From CAVSMC01 sp963798655 (GTDB taxonomy: Bacteria; Pseudomonadota; Gammaproteobacteria; Burkholderiales; Casimicrobiaceae): DNA of 64,000 nt. The notes beneath the pieces were generated by a model that did no database searches, was not told the DNA's origin, and worked only from the letters and a program-made list of their open reading frames with translations. Below, one piece after another: positions 16,851-27,083 of the stretch (position 1 is the stretch's first letter; the number at the start of each line of letters is the position of its first letter). The position numbers were made by a program, and so were the translations under genes. The DNA is taken from positions 682,001 through 746,000 of the forward strand of contig CAWCUH010000004.1 in assembly GCA_963798655.1 (NCBI GenBank). Direction: 5' to 3'.

Positions 16851-16856
16851 TACAAT
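16851..16856 (+). promoter_or_regulatory. candidate -10 box for the AmpG-like gene
   Basis: TACAAT ends six bases before the ATG at 16863, so transcription from it would give a leaderless or nearly leaderless mRNA. There is no convincing -35 box. Confidence 0.3.
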
Positions 16857-16862
16857 CGCGCG

Positions 16863-18197
16863 ATGAACGGCGCCGCGCGCGACGTCCCTCCGCGCGCTTC
16901 CGCTTCCGAGCCCACCGCGCCCGCCGCCGCATCCGCCGAGGCGGCATCGGCGCGCGCACCGACGTGGCGCGAAGCGCTGTTCAACCGGCGGATGCTCGCG
17001 TGCATCTTCATCGGATTCACCGCGGGGCTGCCGCTGTGGATACTGATCAGCCTGCTGCCGGCGTGGCTTCGCACCGAGCACGTCGATCTGAAGTCGATCG
17101 GCCTGTTTGCGCTGATCCAGCTCCCGTACACGTGGAAGTTTCTGTGGTCTCCGCTGATGGACCGTTACGCGCTGCCGATGCTCGGCCGGCGGCGCGGATG
17201 GATGCTCGCCACGCAGCTGCTGCTGCTCGTGTCGATTCCGCTGTTCGGCTATCTGCGCCCGGCGCTCGACCTGTGGACGATTGCTTACCTGGCCGCGGCG
17301 ATCGCGTTCTTCAGCGCGAGCCAGGACATCGTGCTCGACGCGTTCCGCCGCGAGATCCTCCCCGATGCCGAGCTCGGCCTCGGCAACGCGCTCTATGTGA
17401 ACGCGTACCGGATCGCGAGCTTCGTTCCCGGCGCGCTCGCGCTGATCCTCGCCGACCATCTGCCGTGGCAGCACGTGTTCATCATCACCGCGCTGTTCAT
17501 GCTGCCCGGCATCGCGATGACGCTGATCGTGAACGAGCCGCCGCTCGTGCACGGCCGACCGCGCACGCTCGCCGAGGCGATCGTCGAGCCCTTCCGCGAG
17601 TTCATCGCGCGCAAGGGCGCCCGGGACGCGGTGTTCGTGCTCGCGTTCATCTTCTGCTACAAGCTCGGCGACAGCATGGCGACCTCGCTCGCGACGCCGT
17701 TCTACATCGACATGGGCTTCTCGCTGTCGCAGATCGGCGTGATCGCGAAGAGCGTCGGCATCGGCGCGAGCCTCGCCGGCGCGATGATCGGCGGCATCTG
17801 GATGCTTCGGCTCGGCATCGACCGCGCGCTGTGGTCGTTCGGTGTCGTACAACTCGTGTCGATCCTCGGCTTCGCGTGGCTCGCGTACGTTCACCGGCCG
17901 GAGCCGCTGCTGCTCGCCGTCGTGATCGCGTTCGAGGCGCTCGGCGCCGGGCTCGGCACCGTCGCGTTCACCGCGTTCATCGCACGCACGACCGACCCGC
18001 GCTACACGGCGACGCAGTTCGCGCTGTTCACGAGCCTTTTCTCGGTGCCGCGGACCGTCATCAACGCGTCGACCGGCTGGATCGTCGAGCAGACCGGCTG
18101 GTTCGCGTTCTTCCTCGTCTGCATGGCGCTCGCGCTGCCCGGCATGGCATTACTCTTGCGTGTGGCGCGCTGGAACGGACCTCAGGGGGGGCGATGA
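16863..18197 (+). CDS. ampG: AmpG-family MFS permease (muropeptide transporter-like)
   Basis: A 444-residue inner-membrane protein with about 12 hydrophobic segments after an Ala-rich 35-residue N-terminal extension. It carries AmpG-type motifs: GLPLWI in TM1, LPYTWKFLWSPLMDRY after TM2, SASQDIVLDAFRREIL near TM4-5, and YKLGDSMATSLATPFYIDMGF in the second half. AmpG imports anhydro-muropeptides for cell-wall recycling; that substrate is inferred from family resemblance. Its TGA overlaps the ATG of the following methyltransferase (ATGA at 18194-18197), so the two are probably co-transcribed. Confidence 0.88.
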   Translation: MNGAARDVPPRASASEPTAPAAASAEAASARAPTWREALFNRRMLACIFIGFTAGLPLWILISLLPAWLRTEHVDLKSIGLFALIQLPYTWKFLWSPLMDRYALPMLGRRRGWMLATQLLLLVSIPLFGYLRPALDLWTIAYLAAAIAFFSASQDIVLDAFRREILPDAELGLGNALYVNAYRIASFVPGALALILADHLPWQHVFIITALFMLPGIAMTLIVNEPPLVHGRPRTLAEAIVEPFREFIARKGARDAVFVLAFIFCYKLGDSMATSLATPFYIDMGFSLSQIGVIAKSVGIGASLAGAMIGGIWMLRLGIDRALWSFGVVQLVSILGFAWLAYVHRPEPLLLAVVIAFEALGAGLGTVAFTAFIARTTDPRYTATQFALFTSLFSVPRTVINASTGWIVEQTGWFAFFLVCMALALPGMALLLRVARWNGPQGGR

Positions 18198-18952
18198 ACC
18201 CGCAGAAGTTCAGCGCGATCGCACATCGCGACCACGATTACTGCAATCCGATCTCGGCGGCAAAGATCGAGCGCCTGCTCGACCTGCTGCCGCTCGACGA
18301 AGGCTCGCGCGTGCTCGACCTGGGCTGCGGACGCGCCGAGCTCTCGCTGCGCATCATCGAGCGCTTCGGCTCCACGGTGATCGCGGTCGACAACTCGTCG
18401 CTGATGCTCGACGCCGCGCGCGAGCGTGCCGAGTGGACCGGCGCGCTCGGCAAGCTGCATCTCGACGACACCGACATCCGCGTGTTCCGCGCCGACCCGG
18501 AGACGTTCCACATGTCGGTGATGCTCGGCGCCGGCGGCATCGAAGGCGGCATGGCCGGCATGTGCCGCACGCTCAAGCAGTGGACCACGAGCGGCGGCTA
18601 CATCCTCGTCGGCAACGGCTATTGGAAGACGCGACCGCCGTCGGAATATCTCGCGCTGCTGCAGTCGAACGAGGGCGAATTCACCGACCACGCCGGCAAC
18701 GTCAAGGCCGCCGTCGACGCGGGTCTGATCCCGATGCACGCCGCCACGTCGTCGGACGACGAGTGGGACGAGTACGAGTGGAAGTACTGCCGCTCGATCG
18801 AGCGCTACGCGCGCGAGCAGCCGGAGGATCCCGACGTGCCGGCGATGCTCGAGCGCATCCGCAAATGGCGCGACGGCTACCTGCGCTGGGGCCGACAGAC
18901 GCTCGGTTTCGCCGTTTACCTGTTCTATCGACCGGGCCCGCGCATCGGCTAG
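18194..18952 (+). CDS. class I SAM-dependent methyltransferase
   Basis: A 252-residue protein with the SAM-binding motif VLDLGCGRAELS (about residue 40), the acidic motif VIAVDNSS and a hydrophobic post-motif region. It has an acidic DDEWDEYEWKYCRSIERYA segment near residue 200 that I do not find in generic methyltransferases. A strong G-rich ribosome site (AGGGGGGG) precedes the ATG, which overlaps the ampG stop. The substrate is unknown. The TAG stop at 18950-18952 abuts the palindromic repeat that begins at 18953. Confidence 0.85.
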   Translation: MNPQKFSAIAHRDHDYCNPISAAKIERLLDLLPLDEGSRVLDLGCGRAELSLRIIERFGSTVIAVDNSSLMLDAARERAEWTGALGKLHLDDTDIRVFRADPETFHMSVMLGAGGIEGGMAGMCRTLKQWTTSGGYILVGNGYWKTRPPSEYLALLQSNEGEFTDHAGNVKAAVDAGLIPMHAATSSDDEWDEYEWKYCRSIERYAREQPEDPDVPAMLERIRKWRDGYLRWGRQTLGFAVYLFYRPGPRIG

Positions 18953-19075
18953 AAATAGGGACAGACCACGTTTTCCGGACGCGCTTGTGCCTGCTGCCGC
19001 GGAAAACGTGGTCTGTCCCCTATTTCTCATGCTGCCGCGGGAAACGTGGTCTGTCCCTATTTTCTGTCCCCTATC
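18953..19075. repeat. compound palindromic repeat, GGGACAGACCACGTTTTC family
   Basis: Three related arms are present. An arm reading AAATAGGGACAGACCACG then TTTTCC (18953-18976) is mirrored by its reverse complement at 19000-19028, with about 20 bp between them. A third, slightly diverged arm follows at 19035-19075. The same family recurs as a shorter perfect hairpin at 35731-35775. The size and paired inverted arms resemble REP/REPIN elements; no transposase is in the window. The third arm overlaps the end of the ABC-F gene. Confidence 0.82.
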
Positions 19076-20985
19076 TTCTCGAGCGCCTCGCTCACGTCGA
19101 GCCATTCGTCCTCGAGCCGGGCGAGTCGCCACGTGAGATCGCCCTGGCGTGCGATGCGCTCGACGAGCCTTTCCTTGGCATCGGCCGCGTACGCATCGGG
19201 TGACGCGAGCCACGCATCGATTTCCGTTCGTTGCTGCGACAGCGTGTCGATGTCGCGCTCGATGTCCGCAAGACGGTCGGCCAGCGGCTTGCGACGCTCG
19301 AACGCGAGCTGACGCGCCTCGGCCTCGGCGCGGCGCACCGCCTTGCGATCGCGCGCAGGCTCGCTCGTCGAACGCTCGTCGGCGCTTGTGCGGCCATTGC
19401 GCGCGAGCACCCAGTCGCGATAGTCGTCGAGGTCGCCGTCGAACGGCGCGACACGGCCGCCGTCGACGAGCCATAGCGCATCGGTGGTCGCGCGCAGCAG
19501 ATGGCGGTCGTGCGCGACGACGACGAGCGTGCCTCCGTATTCCTGCAGCGCTTCGGCGAGCGCCTCGCGCATCTCGATGTCGAGGTGATTCGTCGGCTCG
19601 TCGAGCAGCAGCAGGTTCGGCGCGCAGCGCACCAGCAGCGCGAGCGTGAGCCGCGCCTTCTCCCCGCCGGAGAAGCGGCCGATGGCGGATGTCGCCATGT
19701 CGCCGCGGAAGTCGAAGCCGCCGAGGAAATCGCGCAGGTCCTGCTCGCGCGCGAGCGGATCGATCCGCGCGAGATGCGCGAGCGGCGTGTCGTCGCCGCG
19801 AAGCTGATCGACCTGGTGCTGCGCGAAGTAGCCGACGGCGAGGTTCGGCGCCGCGAGGCGCTTGCCGGTCGAAAGCGGCAATTCCCCCGCGATCGCTTTC
19901 AGCAGCGTCGACTTGCCCGCACCGTTCGGCCCGAGCAGGCCGATGCGATCGCCAGCGAGCAGATTGAAGTCGACGCCTGCGAGCACCGGCGGGCGCTCCG
20001 CGTAACCGAGCGTTGCATGCTCGAGGCGAACCATCTGCCGCGCCGCGGCGTCCACCGCCGGGAACGAGAACTCGAACGGACTGTCGACGTGCGCCGCGGC
20101 GATACGCTCCATCCGCTCGATCGCCTTGATGCGGCTCTGCGCCTGCTTCGCCTTCGTCGCCTTCGCGCGGAAGCGGTCGACGAACGCCTGCAGGTGCGCG
20201 ATCTGCCGCTGCTGCTTCGCGTACGCCGCCTGCTGCTGCGCGAGCTGCAGCGCCCGCTCGGCTTCGAACTGCGAGTAGTTGCCGCCGTAGGTGCGAAGCT
20301 TTTGCCGGTCGACGTGGACGATCGTGTCGACGACGGCGTCGAGGAAGTCGCGGTCGTGCGTCACCAGCACGAGCGTTCCCGGATAGCGCGCGAGCCAGTC
20401 CTCGAGCCAGAGCACGGCGTCGAGGTCGAGATGGTTCGTCGGCTCGTCGAGCAGCAGCAGATCGGAGCGTGCCATCAGCGCCTGCGCGAGATTCAGGCGC
20501 ATTCGCCAGCCGCCGGAGAAGGTCGACACGGGATCGCCGTGCCGCGCTTCGGCGAATCCGAGTCCGGCGAGCAGCGTCGCGGCGCGCGAGCGCGCGGCGT
20601 AGCCGCCGATCGCCTCGAAGCGGTGATGCAGCTCCGCCAGCGCCTCGCCGCTCGCGTGCGGATCGGCGTCGTGCGCGGCTTCGGCTGCGGAGAGCGCGCG
20701 CTCGACGTCGCGCAGCTCGGCGTCGCCGTCGAGCGCGTATTCGATCGCCGGCGTTGCGACCGCCGGCGTTTCCTGCACGACGTGCGCGATCGTCCACGAC
20801 GACGGCAGCTCGATGTCGCCCGCGTCGGGCGCGAGCTCGCCGCGGATCGCGGCGAGCAGGCTCGACTTGCCGCTGCCGTTCGCGCCGACGAGACCGGCGC
20901 GATGCCCGGCGTGGATCGTCGCGCCCGCGCCTTCGAGCAGGCGCTTCGCGCCGCGCGCGAGCGTGAGGTTCAATATCCGGATCAA
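19057..20985 (-). CDS. yheS: ABC-F ATP-binding protein, YheS-like
   Basis: A 642-residue soluble protein with two ABC ATPase cassettes (Walker A GANGSGKSS and GPNGAGKST, signature motifs FSGGWRMR and FSGGEKAR, two LLLLDEPTNHLD Walker B regions). A P-site-type linker between them contains SRIKAIERMERIAAAHVDSP, which resembles E. coli YheS. A C-terminal coiled coil follows. ABC-F proteins bind ribosomes rather than membranes. The start is a TTG at 20985 overlapping the xth stop (TTGA), giving the expected N-terminus MIRILNLTLARG. The last codons (GDRK, then TAG) are supplied by the repeat at 18953-19075, so the native C-terminus has been replaced or trimmed there. Confidence 0.92.
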   Translation of the reverse strand: MIRILNLTLARGAKRLLEGAGATIHAGHRAGLVGANGSGKSSLLAAIRGELAPDAGDIELPSSWTIAHVVQETPAVATPAIEYALDGDAELRDVERALSAAEAAHDADPHASGEALAELHHRFEAIGGYAARSRAATLLAGLGFAEARHGDPVSTFSGGWRMRLNLAQALMARSDLLLLDEPTNHLDLDAVLWLEDWLARYPGTLVLVTHDRDFLDAVVDTIVHVDRQKLRTYGGNYSQFEAERALQLAQQQAAYAKQQRQIAHLQAFVDRFRAKATKAKQAQSRIKAIERMERIAAAHVDSPFEFSFPAVDAAARQMVRLEHATLGYAERPPVLAGVDFNLLAGDRIGLLGPNGAGKSTLLKAIAGELPLSTGKRLAAPNLAVGYFAQHQVDQLRGDDTPLAHLARIDPLAREQDLRDFLGGFDFRGDMATSAIGRFSGGEKARLTLALLVRCAPNLLLLDEPTNHLDIEMREALAEALQEYGGTLVVVAHDRHLLRATTDALWLVDGGRVAPFDGDLDDYRDWVLARNGRTSADERSTSEPARDRKAVRRAEAEARQLAFERRKPLADRLADIERDIDTLSQQRTEIDAWLASPDAYAADAKERLVERIARQGDLTWRLARLEDEWLDVSEALEKIGDRK

Positions 20986-21758
20986 AGCGTGTAGTCGTAG
21001 TCGACGATCAGCGGCGCGTGATCGGAGAAGCGCCGCTTCTTGTAGATGGCGGCCGCCGTTGCTCGCGCTGCGATGCCCGGTGTGGCGATCTGATAGTCGA
21101 TTCGCCATCCGACGTTCTTCGCCCACGACGCCCCACGGTTCGACCACCACGTGTACTGGTCGGGCCGCGAATCGACGCGGCGAAACACGTCGACGAAACC
21201 GATCTCGTCGAACACGCGCGTGAGCCACTCGCGCTCCTGCGGCAGGAAGCCGCTGTTCTTCTGGTTCGCGCGCCAGTTGCGCAAGTCGATCGGCTGGTGC
21301 GCGATGTTCCAGTCGCCGCAGAGCACGATCTCCTTGCGCTCGCGCTTGCGCAGGTGCACGAGGTGCGGCAGGAACGACTCGAGGAAGCGGAACTTCGACG
21401 CCTGCCGATGCGCACCCGCGGAGCCGGACGGCAGGTACACGCTGACGATCGCGACATCGCCGAAATCGGCTTCGAGGTAGCGCCCCTCGCAATCGAACTC
21501 GTCGCAGCCGAATCCGACGGTGAGGCGCGGCGGCTTGCGCGAATAGATGGCGACGCCCGAATAGCCCTTGCGATCGGCGGCGTTGAACGCCGCATGCGCG
21601 CGGCGCGGCGCGCGCATCGTCGAGGGCACGTCGTCGGCCGCGGCCTTGATCTCCTGCAGGCACACGACGTCCCACGGCTCGCCGCGCGTGAGCCAGCTCG
21701 CGAGCCCCTTGCGCGCGGCCGCGCGGATGCCGTTGACGTTGAGCGTGATGATTCGCAT
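20982..21758 (-). CDS. xth: exodeoxyribonuclease III
   Basis: A 258-residue AP endonuclease / 3'-5' exonuclease of the ExoIII family (EC 3.1.11.2), acting in base-excision repair. Active-site regions are all present: ITLNVNGIRAA at the N-terminus, CLQEIK (metal-binding Glu), GYSGVAIYS, GDWNIAH, WRIDYQ and the final SDHAPLIVDYD. It overlaps the downstream ABC-F gene by four bases and is divergent from pyrE. Confidence 0.95.
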   Translation of the reverse strand: MRIITLNVNGIRAAARKGLASWLTRGEPWDVVCLQEIKAAADDVPSTMRAPRRAHAAFNAADRKGYSGVAIYSRKPPRLTVGFGCDEFDCEGRYLEADFGDVAIVSVYLPSGSAGAHRQASKFRFLESFLPHLVHLRKRERKEIVLCGDWNIAHQPIDLRNWRANQKNSGFLPQEREWLTRVFDEIGFVDVFRRVDSRPDQYTWWSNRGASWAKNVGWRIDYQIATPGIAARATAAAIYKKRRFSDHAPLIVDYDYTL

Positions 21759-21846
21759 GCGCGGACAATCGACTTGCGGAAACGTGAAAGTCTACCGCGC
21801 GCGCCATGCGCGGCTCGCGCTTCGCATCGATGCAGCACGCGGGCGG

Positions 21847-21852
21847 TATACT
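21847..21852 (+). promoter_or_regulatory. candidate -10 box for pyrE
   Basis: TATACT lies 33 bp before the pyrE ATG in the 127-bp gap between the divergent xth and pyrE genes. A TTCGCA at 21821 could serve as a poorly spaced -35. There is no attenuator hairpin of the enterobacterial pyrE type. Confidence 0.3.
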
Positions 21853-21885
21853 TGCGCTCGCCTTTTCCGCCGCGGCGCGCATCCG

Positions 21886-22527
21886 ATGGCCGACTTTCGA
21901 CAGGAATTCCTCGCGTTCGCACTGGCACATGACGTGCTACGTTTCGGGGAATTCGTCACCAAGGCGGGGCGCAAGAGCCCGTACTTCTTCAACGCGGGAC
22001 TGTTCGACGACGGCGAGAGCCTGCGCCGCCTCGGCCGCTTCTACGCGCAAGCGTGGCTCGAGTCGGGCGTCGCGGCCGATCAGCTGTACGGACCGGCGTA
22101 CAAGGGGATCACCCTTGCGGCGGCGACGGCCATTGCGCTTGCCGAAATGGGTCACATTCTGCCGTTCAGTTTCAATCGCAAGGAGGCGAAGGACCATGGC
22201 GAGGGCGGCACGATCGTCGGCGCGCCACTCGCCGGACGGGTGCTGATCGTCGACGACGTCATCACTGCCGGCACGTCGGTCCGCGAATCGGTCGAAACGA
22301 TCCGCCGCCACGGGGCAACCCCCGCTGGCGTGCTGATTGCGTTGGACAGGATGGAGCGCGGGCAGGGCGAGAAGTCCGCGGTGCGCGAGGTGCGCGATGC
22401 ATTCGGCATTCCGGTCGTCGCGATTGCGACGCTGGACGACGTGATGCGCTTCATCGGCGGCAACGAGCGGCTCGCGGCATTCGGGCCGGCGGTGTCCGCG
22501 TATCGTCAACAATACGGCGCGAGCTAG
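21886..22527 (+). CDS. pyrE: orotate phosphoribosyltransferase
   Basis: Converts orotate and PRPP to OMP in pyrimidine synthesis (EC 2.4.2.10). The 213-residue protein shows the substrate region FGEFVTKAGRKSPYFFNAG, the GPAYKGI loop, FNRKEAKDHGEGG and the PRPP-binding motif VLIVDDVITAGTS (about residue 117). ATG 21886 gives the standard PyrE N-terminus (MADFRQEFLAFAL). It is followed 19 bp later by the DUF4124 gene in the same direction. Confidence 0.97.
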   Translation: MADFRQEFLAFALAHDVLRFGEFVTKAGRKSPYFFNAGLFDDGESLRRLGRFYAQAWLESGVAADQLYGPAYKGITLAAATAIALAEMGHILPFSFNRKEAKDHGEGGTIVGAPLAGRVLIVDDVITAGTSVRESVETIRRHGATPAGVLIALDRMERGQGEKSAVREVRDAFGIPVVAIATLDDVMRFIGGNERLAAFGPAVSAYRQQYGAS

Positions 22528-22546
22528 CGCCGACTGGAACGCCAGC

Positions 22547-23296
22547 ATGCGGTACGCAGTCGACGCCCGCCGTACGAGCACCCGCCGAACGCGCACGGCC
22601 TGGCGGGTGATGATCGCGCTCGCGGCGCTCGCCGCAGCGTCGGCCGCGCCGGCGACGACGTACAAATGGATCGACGACAAGGGCGTCGTCCATTACACCG
22701 ATCGCATGCCCCCCGACCAGGTGGACAAGGGCCGCGTCGAGTTGAACCGCGACGGGATCGCGGTCAAGAAAGTCGAACCGGCCCCCACGCCCGAGCAGCG
22801 CAAGGCGAGGGAGCTCGAAGAGGTGCGGCAGAAGGAGCTCGCGCGCGAGAAGGAAGACGTCGCGCGCAGGAACCGCGCGCTGCTGCAGTCGTACACGAGC
22901 GAGGCCGAGATCGAGCTCGCGCGCAAGCGCGCGATCTCGACGCTCGACGCGGTGATCCAGTCGGCACAGGCGTACAGCGAGCAGCTGCGCAAGCGGCAGG
23001 CGGACGTCGCGCGCAAGAAGGCGGAGTTCGGCGACAAGGCGATCCCGGCCGCCGTCGAGCGCGAGGCGACGACCGTCGACATCGAGCTCGTGCGCCAGGA
23101 CGAGGTGATCGCGCAGAAGAAGAAAGAGGCGGTCAACGTGCAGGCGAGGTACGATTCGATCCTCGCGCGCTGGCGCGAGCTCACGAGCAACACCGATGCG
23201 ACCGAAGCGGCGCTCAGCGCGCCGCCGCTCGCACCGTCTGCAACGTATCCGCCGCCGGGCAGCGAGCTGCCGGCTCGACCCTTGTCGAAGAAGTAG
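22547..23296 (+). CDS. DUF4124 domain protein with coiled coil
   Basis: A 249-residue exported protein. An Arg-rich N-terminus and hydrophobic segment (MIALAALAAASAAPA) are followed by the DUF4124 signature YKWIDDKGVVHYTDRMPPDQ (about residues 39-58). A long Glu/Lys/Arg/Ala-rich coiled coil (about 80-220) and a Pro-rich end follow. DUF4124 modules are common in periplasmic betaproteobacterial proteins and have no firm function. pyrE upstream and the repeat at 23331 downstream are its neighbours. A GTG or ATG near 22607-22610 is an alternative start. Confidence 0.85.
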   Translation: MRYAVDARRTSTRRTRTAWRVMIALAALAAASAAPATTYKWIDDKGVVHYTDRMPPDQVDKGRVELNRDGIAVKKVEPAPTPEQRKARELEEVRQKELAREKEDVARRNRALLQSYTSEAEIELARKRAISTLDAVIQSAQAYSEQLRKRQADVARKKAEFGDKAIPAAVEREATTVDIELVRQDEVIAQKKKEAVNVQARYDSILARWRELTSNTDATEAALSAPPLAPSATYPPPGSELPARPLSKK

Positions 23297-23330
23297 CACC
23301 GCTCGTCGTCCCCGCGAGCAATCGCATGAT

Positions 23331-23402
23331 GTCGTCTGCGCGAAGGCGCGGACCCAGTGTCGCTCGTCACGCGCTGGATTCCCGCTTTCGCGGAAAATGA
23401 CG
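23331..23402. repeat. dispersed palindromic repeat (ATTCCCGC...CGGAAAATGACG type)
   Basis: The block order is GCGCGGACCCAGTGTCG, a spacer, then CTGGATTCCCGC and GCGGAAAATGACG. The reverse complement of 38422-38497 shows the same order and spacing. This is the widespread 'CATTCCCGCGAAAGCGGGAATCC' class of intergenic repeat seen in many proteobacteria. It fills most of the 221-bp gap before ettA. Confidence 0.65.
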
Positions 23403-23517
23403 CCCCGTCCACCGGAGTTTCGCGGGCACCGCCGCCGACGCGTCGAGTCGCCGCATGGCGGCCCCCTTGCCGCGTCTGCGATAATGGCGGTTTTTTCCGC
23501 GTTCGCGCGCATCTCCG

Positions 23518-25181
<1,664 letters not shown>

Positions 25182-25182
<1 letters not shown>

Positions 25183-27020
25183 TGCGCGCCGGCCGACACG
25201 TTGCAGCGATCGTCGCGCTCGCGCTTGCGCTGCTCGCCGTTGCGAGCGCCGCGCTCGCGCAGCAGCCCGACCCGGCGCGGCTCCTCGCCGAAGCCAAGGC
25301 GGCGACCGGCGGCGCCGCGTGGGATGCGCTGCGCTCGCAGCATTCGCGCGTCAGGCTGAAGACCGGCGCGCTCGAAGGCACCGTCGAGCGCTGGGCTTCG
25401 CTCACCACCGGGCGCTCGCGACTGCGCTACGAGATCGGCGCCGCATCGGGAGCCCAGGGCTACGACGGCCTTGCCGCATGGTCGCAGGACGCGTCCGGCG
25501 ACGCGCGCGTGGAAACGGACGCCGACACGCGGGAGCTGGCGGTGAACGTCGCCTACCGTGACCGGCTCGCGTTCTGGTATCCGGAGCGGCAGGCTGCGCG
25601 CATCGAGTATGCGCGCAGCGACCGCGCCGACGGCATCGATTACGACGTCGTGCGCATCACACCCGAAGGCGGCCGCCCCTACGAAGCGTGGATCGGCATG
25701 CTGACGCACCGCATCGAGCGCCTCGTCGAGAGTGAAGCCGCGGGCACGAGAACCGACGTGTACGCCGACTTCCGCACCGTGCAGGGCGTGTCGGTGCCGT
25801 TTCGCGTGCGCACGACGCGCGGCGACCCGCGGCACGACGAGGAGTACACGGTCGTATCGATCGAGTACAACGTGCCGCTCGACGACGTCGACTTCGCGAT
25901 GCCGCCGCCGGCGCCGACCGACGTGCTGTTCGTTCCGGGCAAGGATGCAGTCGACGTGCCGCTGATCGTTCGCAACGGCCACCTGTTCGTCGACGTGAAG
26001 CTGAACGGCAAGGGACCGTTTCGCATGCTGTTCGACGCGGGCGGTGCGAGCGTCCTGCTGCCAGGCGCCGTCGCCGCGGTCGGCTTGAAGCCGGGGCGCG
26101 GCAGCGGCGACGTGGACATGGTGAGCGTCGCGCACGTCGAGATCGGCGGCGTCTCGCTCGAGGGTCAGCCGTTCGCCGCGATCGATCTCGCGCCGCTCAT
26201 GAGGCGTGTCGAAGGCGACGACGTCGCCGGCATCCTCGGCTACGAAATCGTGCGCCGGCTACCGGTTCGCATCGACTACGAGCACGACATCCTCACGCTG
26301 TATCGGAGACGCGGCTTCGCGCCGCCCGACGGTGCGGTGCGCATCCCGTTCACGCTGCACGGACGCGTCCCCCAGGTGCGGGCGAGCGTCGACGGCATCG
26401 AAGGGGCGTTCGACGTCGACACCGGCTCGCGCGCGTCGCTCACGCTCGGCGCGCCATTCGTCGACGGGCACGGTCTCGTCGCGAAGTACGGCGCGACGCG
26501 CGAGGTGATCGCGGGCGCCGGCCCGGCCGGCCACGCGCGTGCGCTGCTCGCCCGCGTCGGCAGGCTCGCGCTTCAGGGCATCGACGTCGAGGCGCCGGTG
26601 ACGTACCTGTCCACTGATGCGCGCGGCCCGTTCGCCGACCCGGCGCTCGCCGGCAACATCGGCTACGGAGTGCTGCGCCGGTTCAACGTCACGTTCGATT
26701 ACGCGCGAAGCGCTCTGTACGTCGAGAAGAATTCGCACTTCGCCGAGCGCGACCTGCACGAGCGCGCCGGGCTCTGGCTCGAGCGCGGCGTGCGCGGATT
26801 CGACGTCGTCGACGTCGTCGCCGACAGTCCCGCGCAGGCCGCCGGGCTCGTCGTCGGCGATGTGATCGTCGCAGTAGACGGCAAGCCGGCGAAATCGATG
26901 ACGCTCGCCGACGCTCGCGCGCTGTTGCGCGGCGCGCCTGGCACGAAGCTGCGGCTGCGACCCGAACGCAAGCTGAAGGGCGCGAACGAAGCGATCGTCT
27001 TGCTGCGCGATCTCATCTAG
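25182..27020 (+). CDS. exported retropepsin-like aspartyl protease domain protein with C-terminal PDZ
   Basis: A 612-residue protein with a signal peptide (1-26, ...SAALAQQP) and an N-terminal beta-rich domain (about 30-250) resembling lipoprotein-carrier-like folds. Two retropepsin-like modules (about 265-375 and 385-515) and a PDZ domain (about 525-610, with SPAQAAGLVVGDVIVAVDGK) follow. The second module has the catalytic-type DTGS; the first has DAGG in the same place (MLFDAGGAS), so it may be inactive or work only as a pseudo-dimer partner. Periplasmic proteolysis is the family expectation. The start overlaps the ettA stop by one base, but whether it shares the ettA transcript by function is unclear. 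Confidence 0.88.
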
Positions 27021-27083
27021 CGCACGCCGTCTTTCGGCGTCGTCGCTCTGTTACATTGCAGCGTCCGTCGCTGCGAAACGATC

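Noticed and set aside
12297..17894. A minus-strand open frame of more than 1800 codons across metXW, the subtilase and ampG
   Set aside because: It lies antisense to well-supported genes, is full of Arg/Glu/Asp/His runs and has no domain. Such frames arise from strong third-position GC bias on the opposite strand.
27024..27040. Hairpin ACGCCG-TCTTT-CGGCGT after the aspartyl-protease gene
   Set aside because: A six-bp stem without a T tract is too weak to call an intrinsic terminator.
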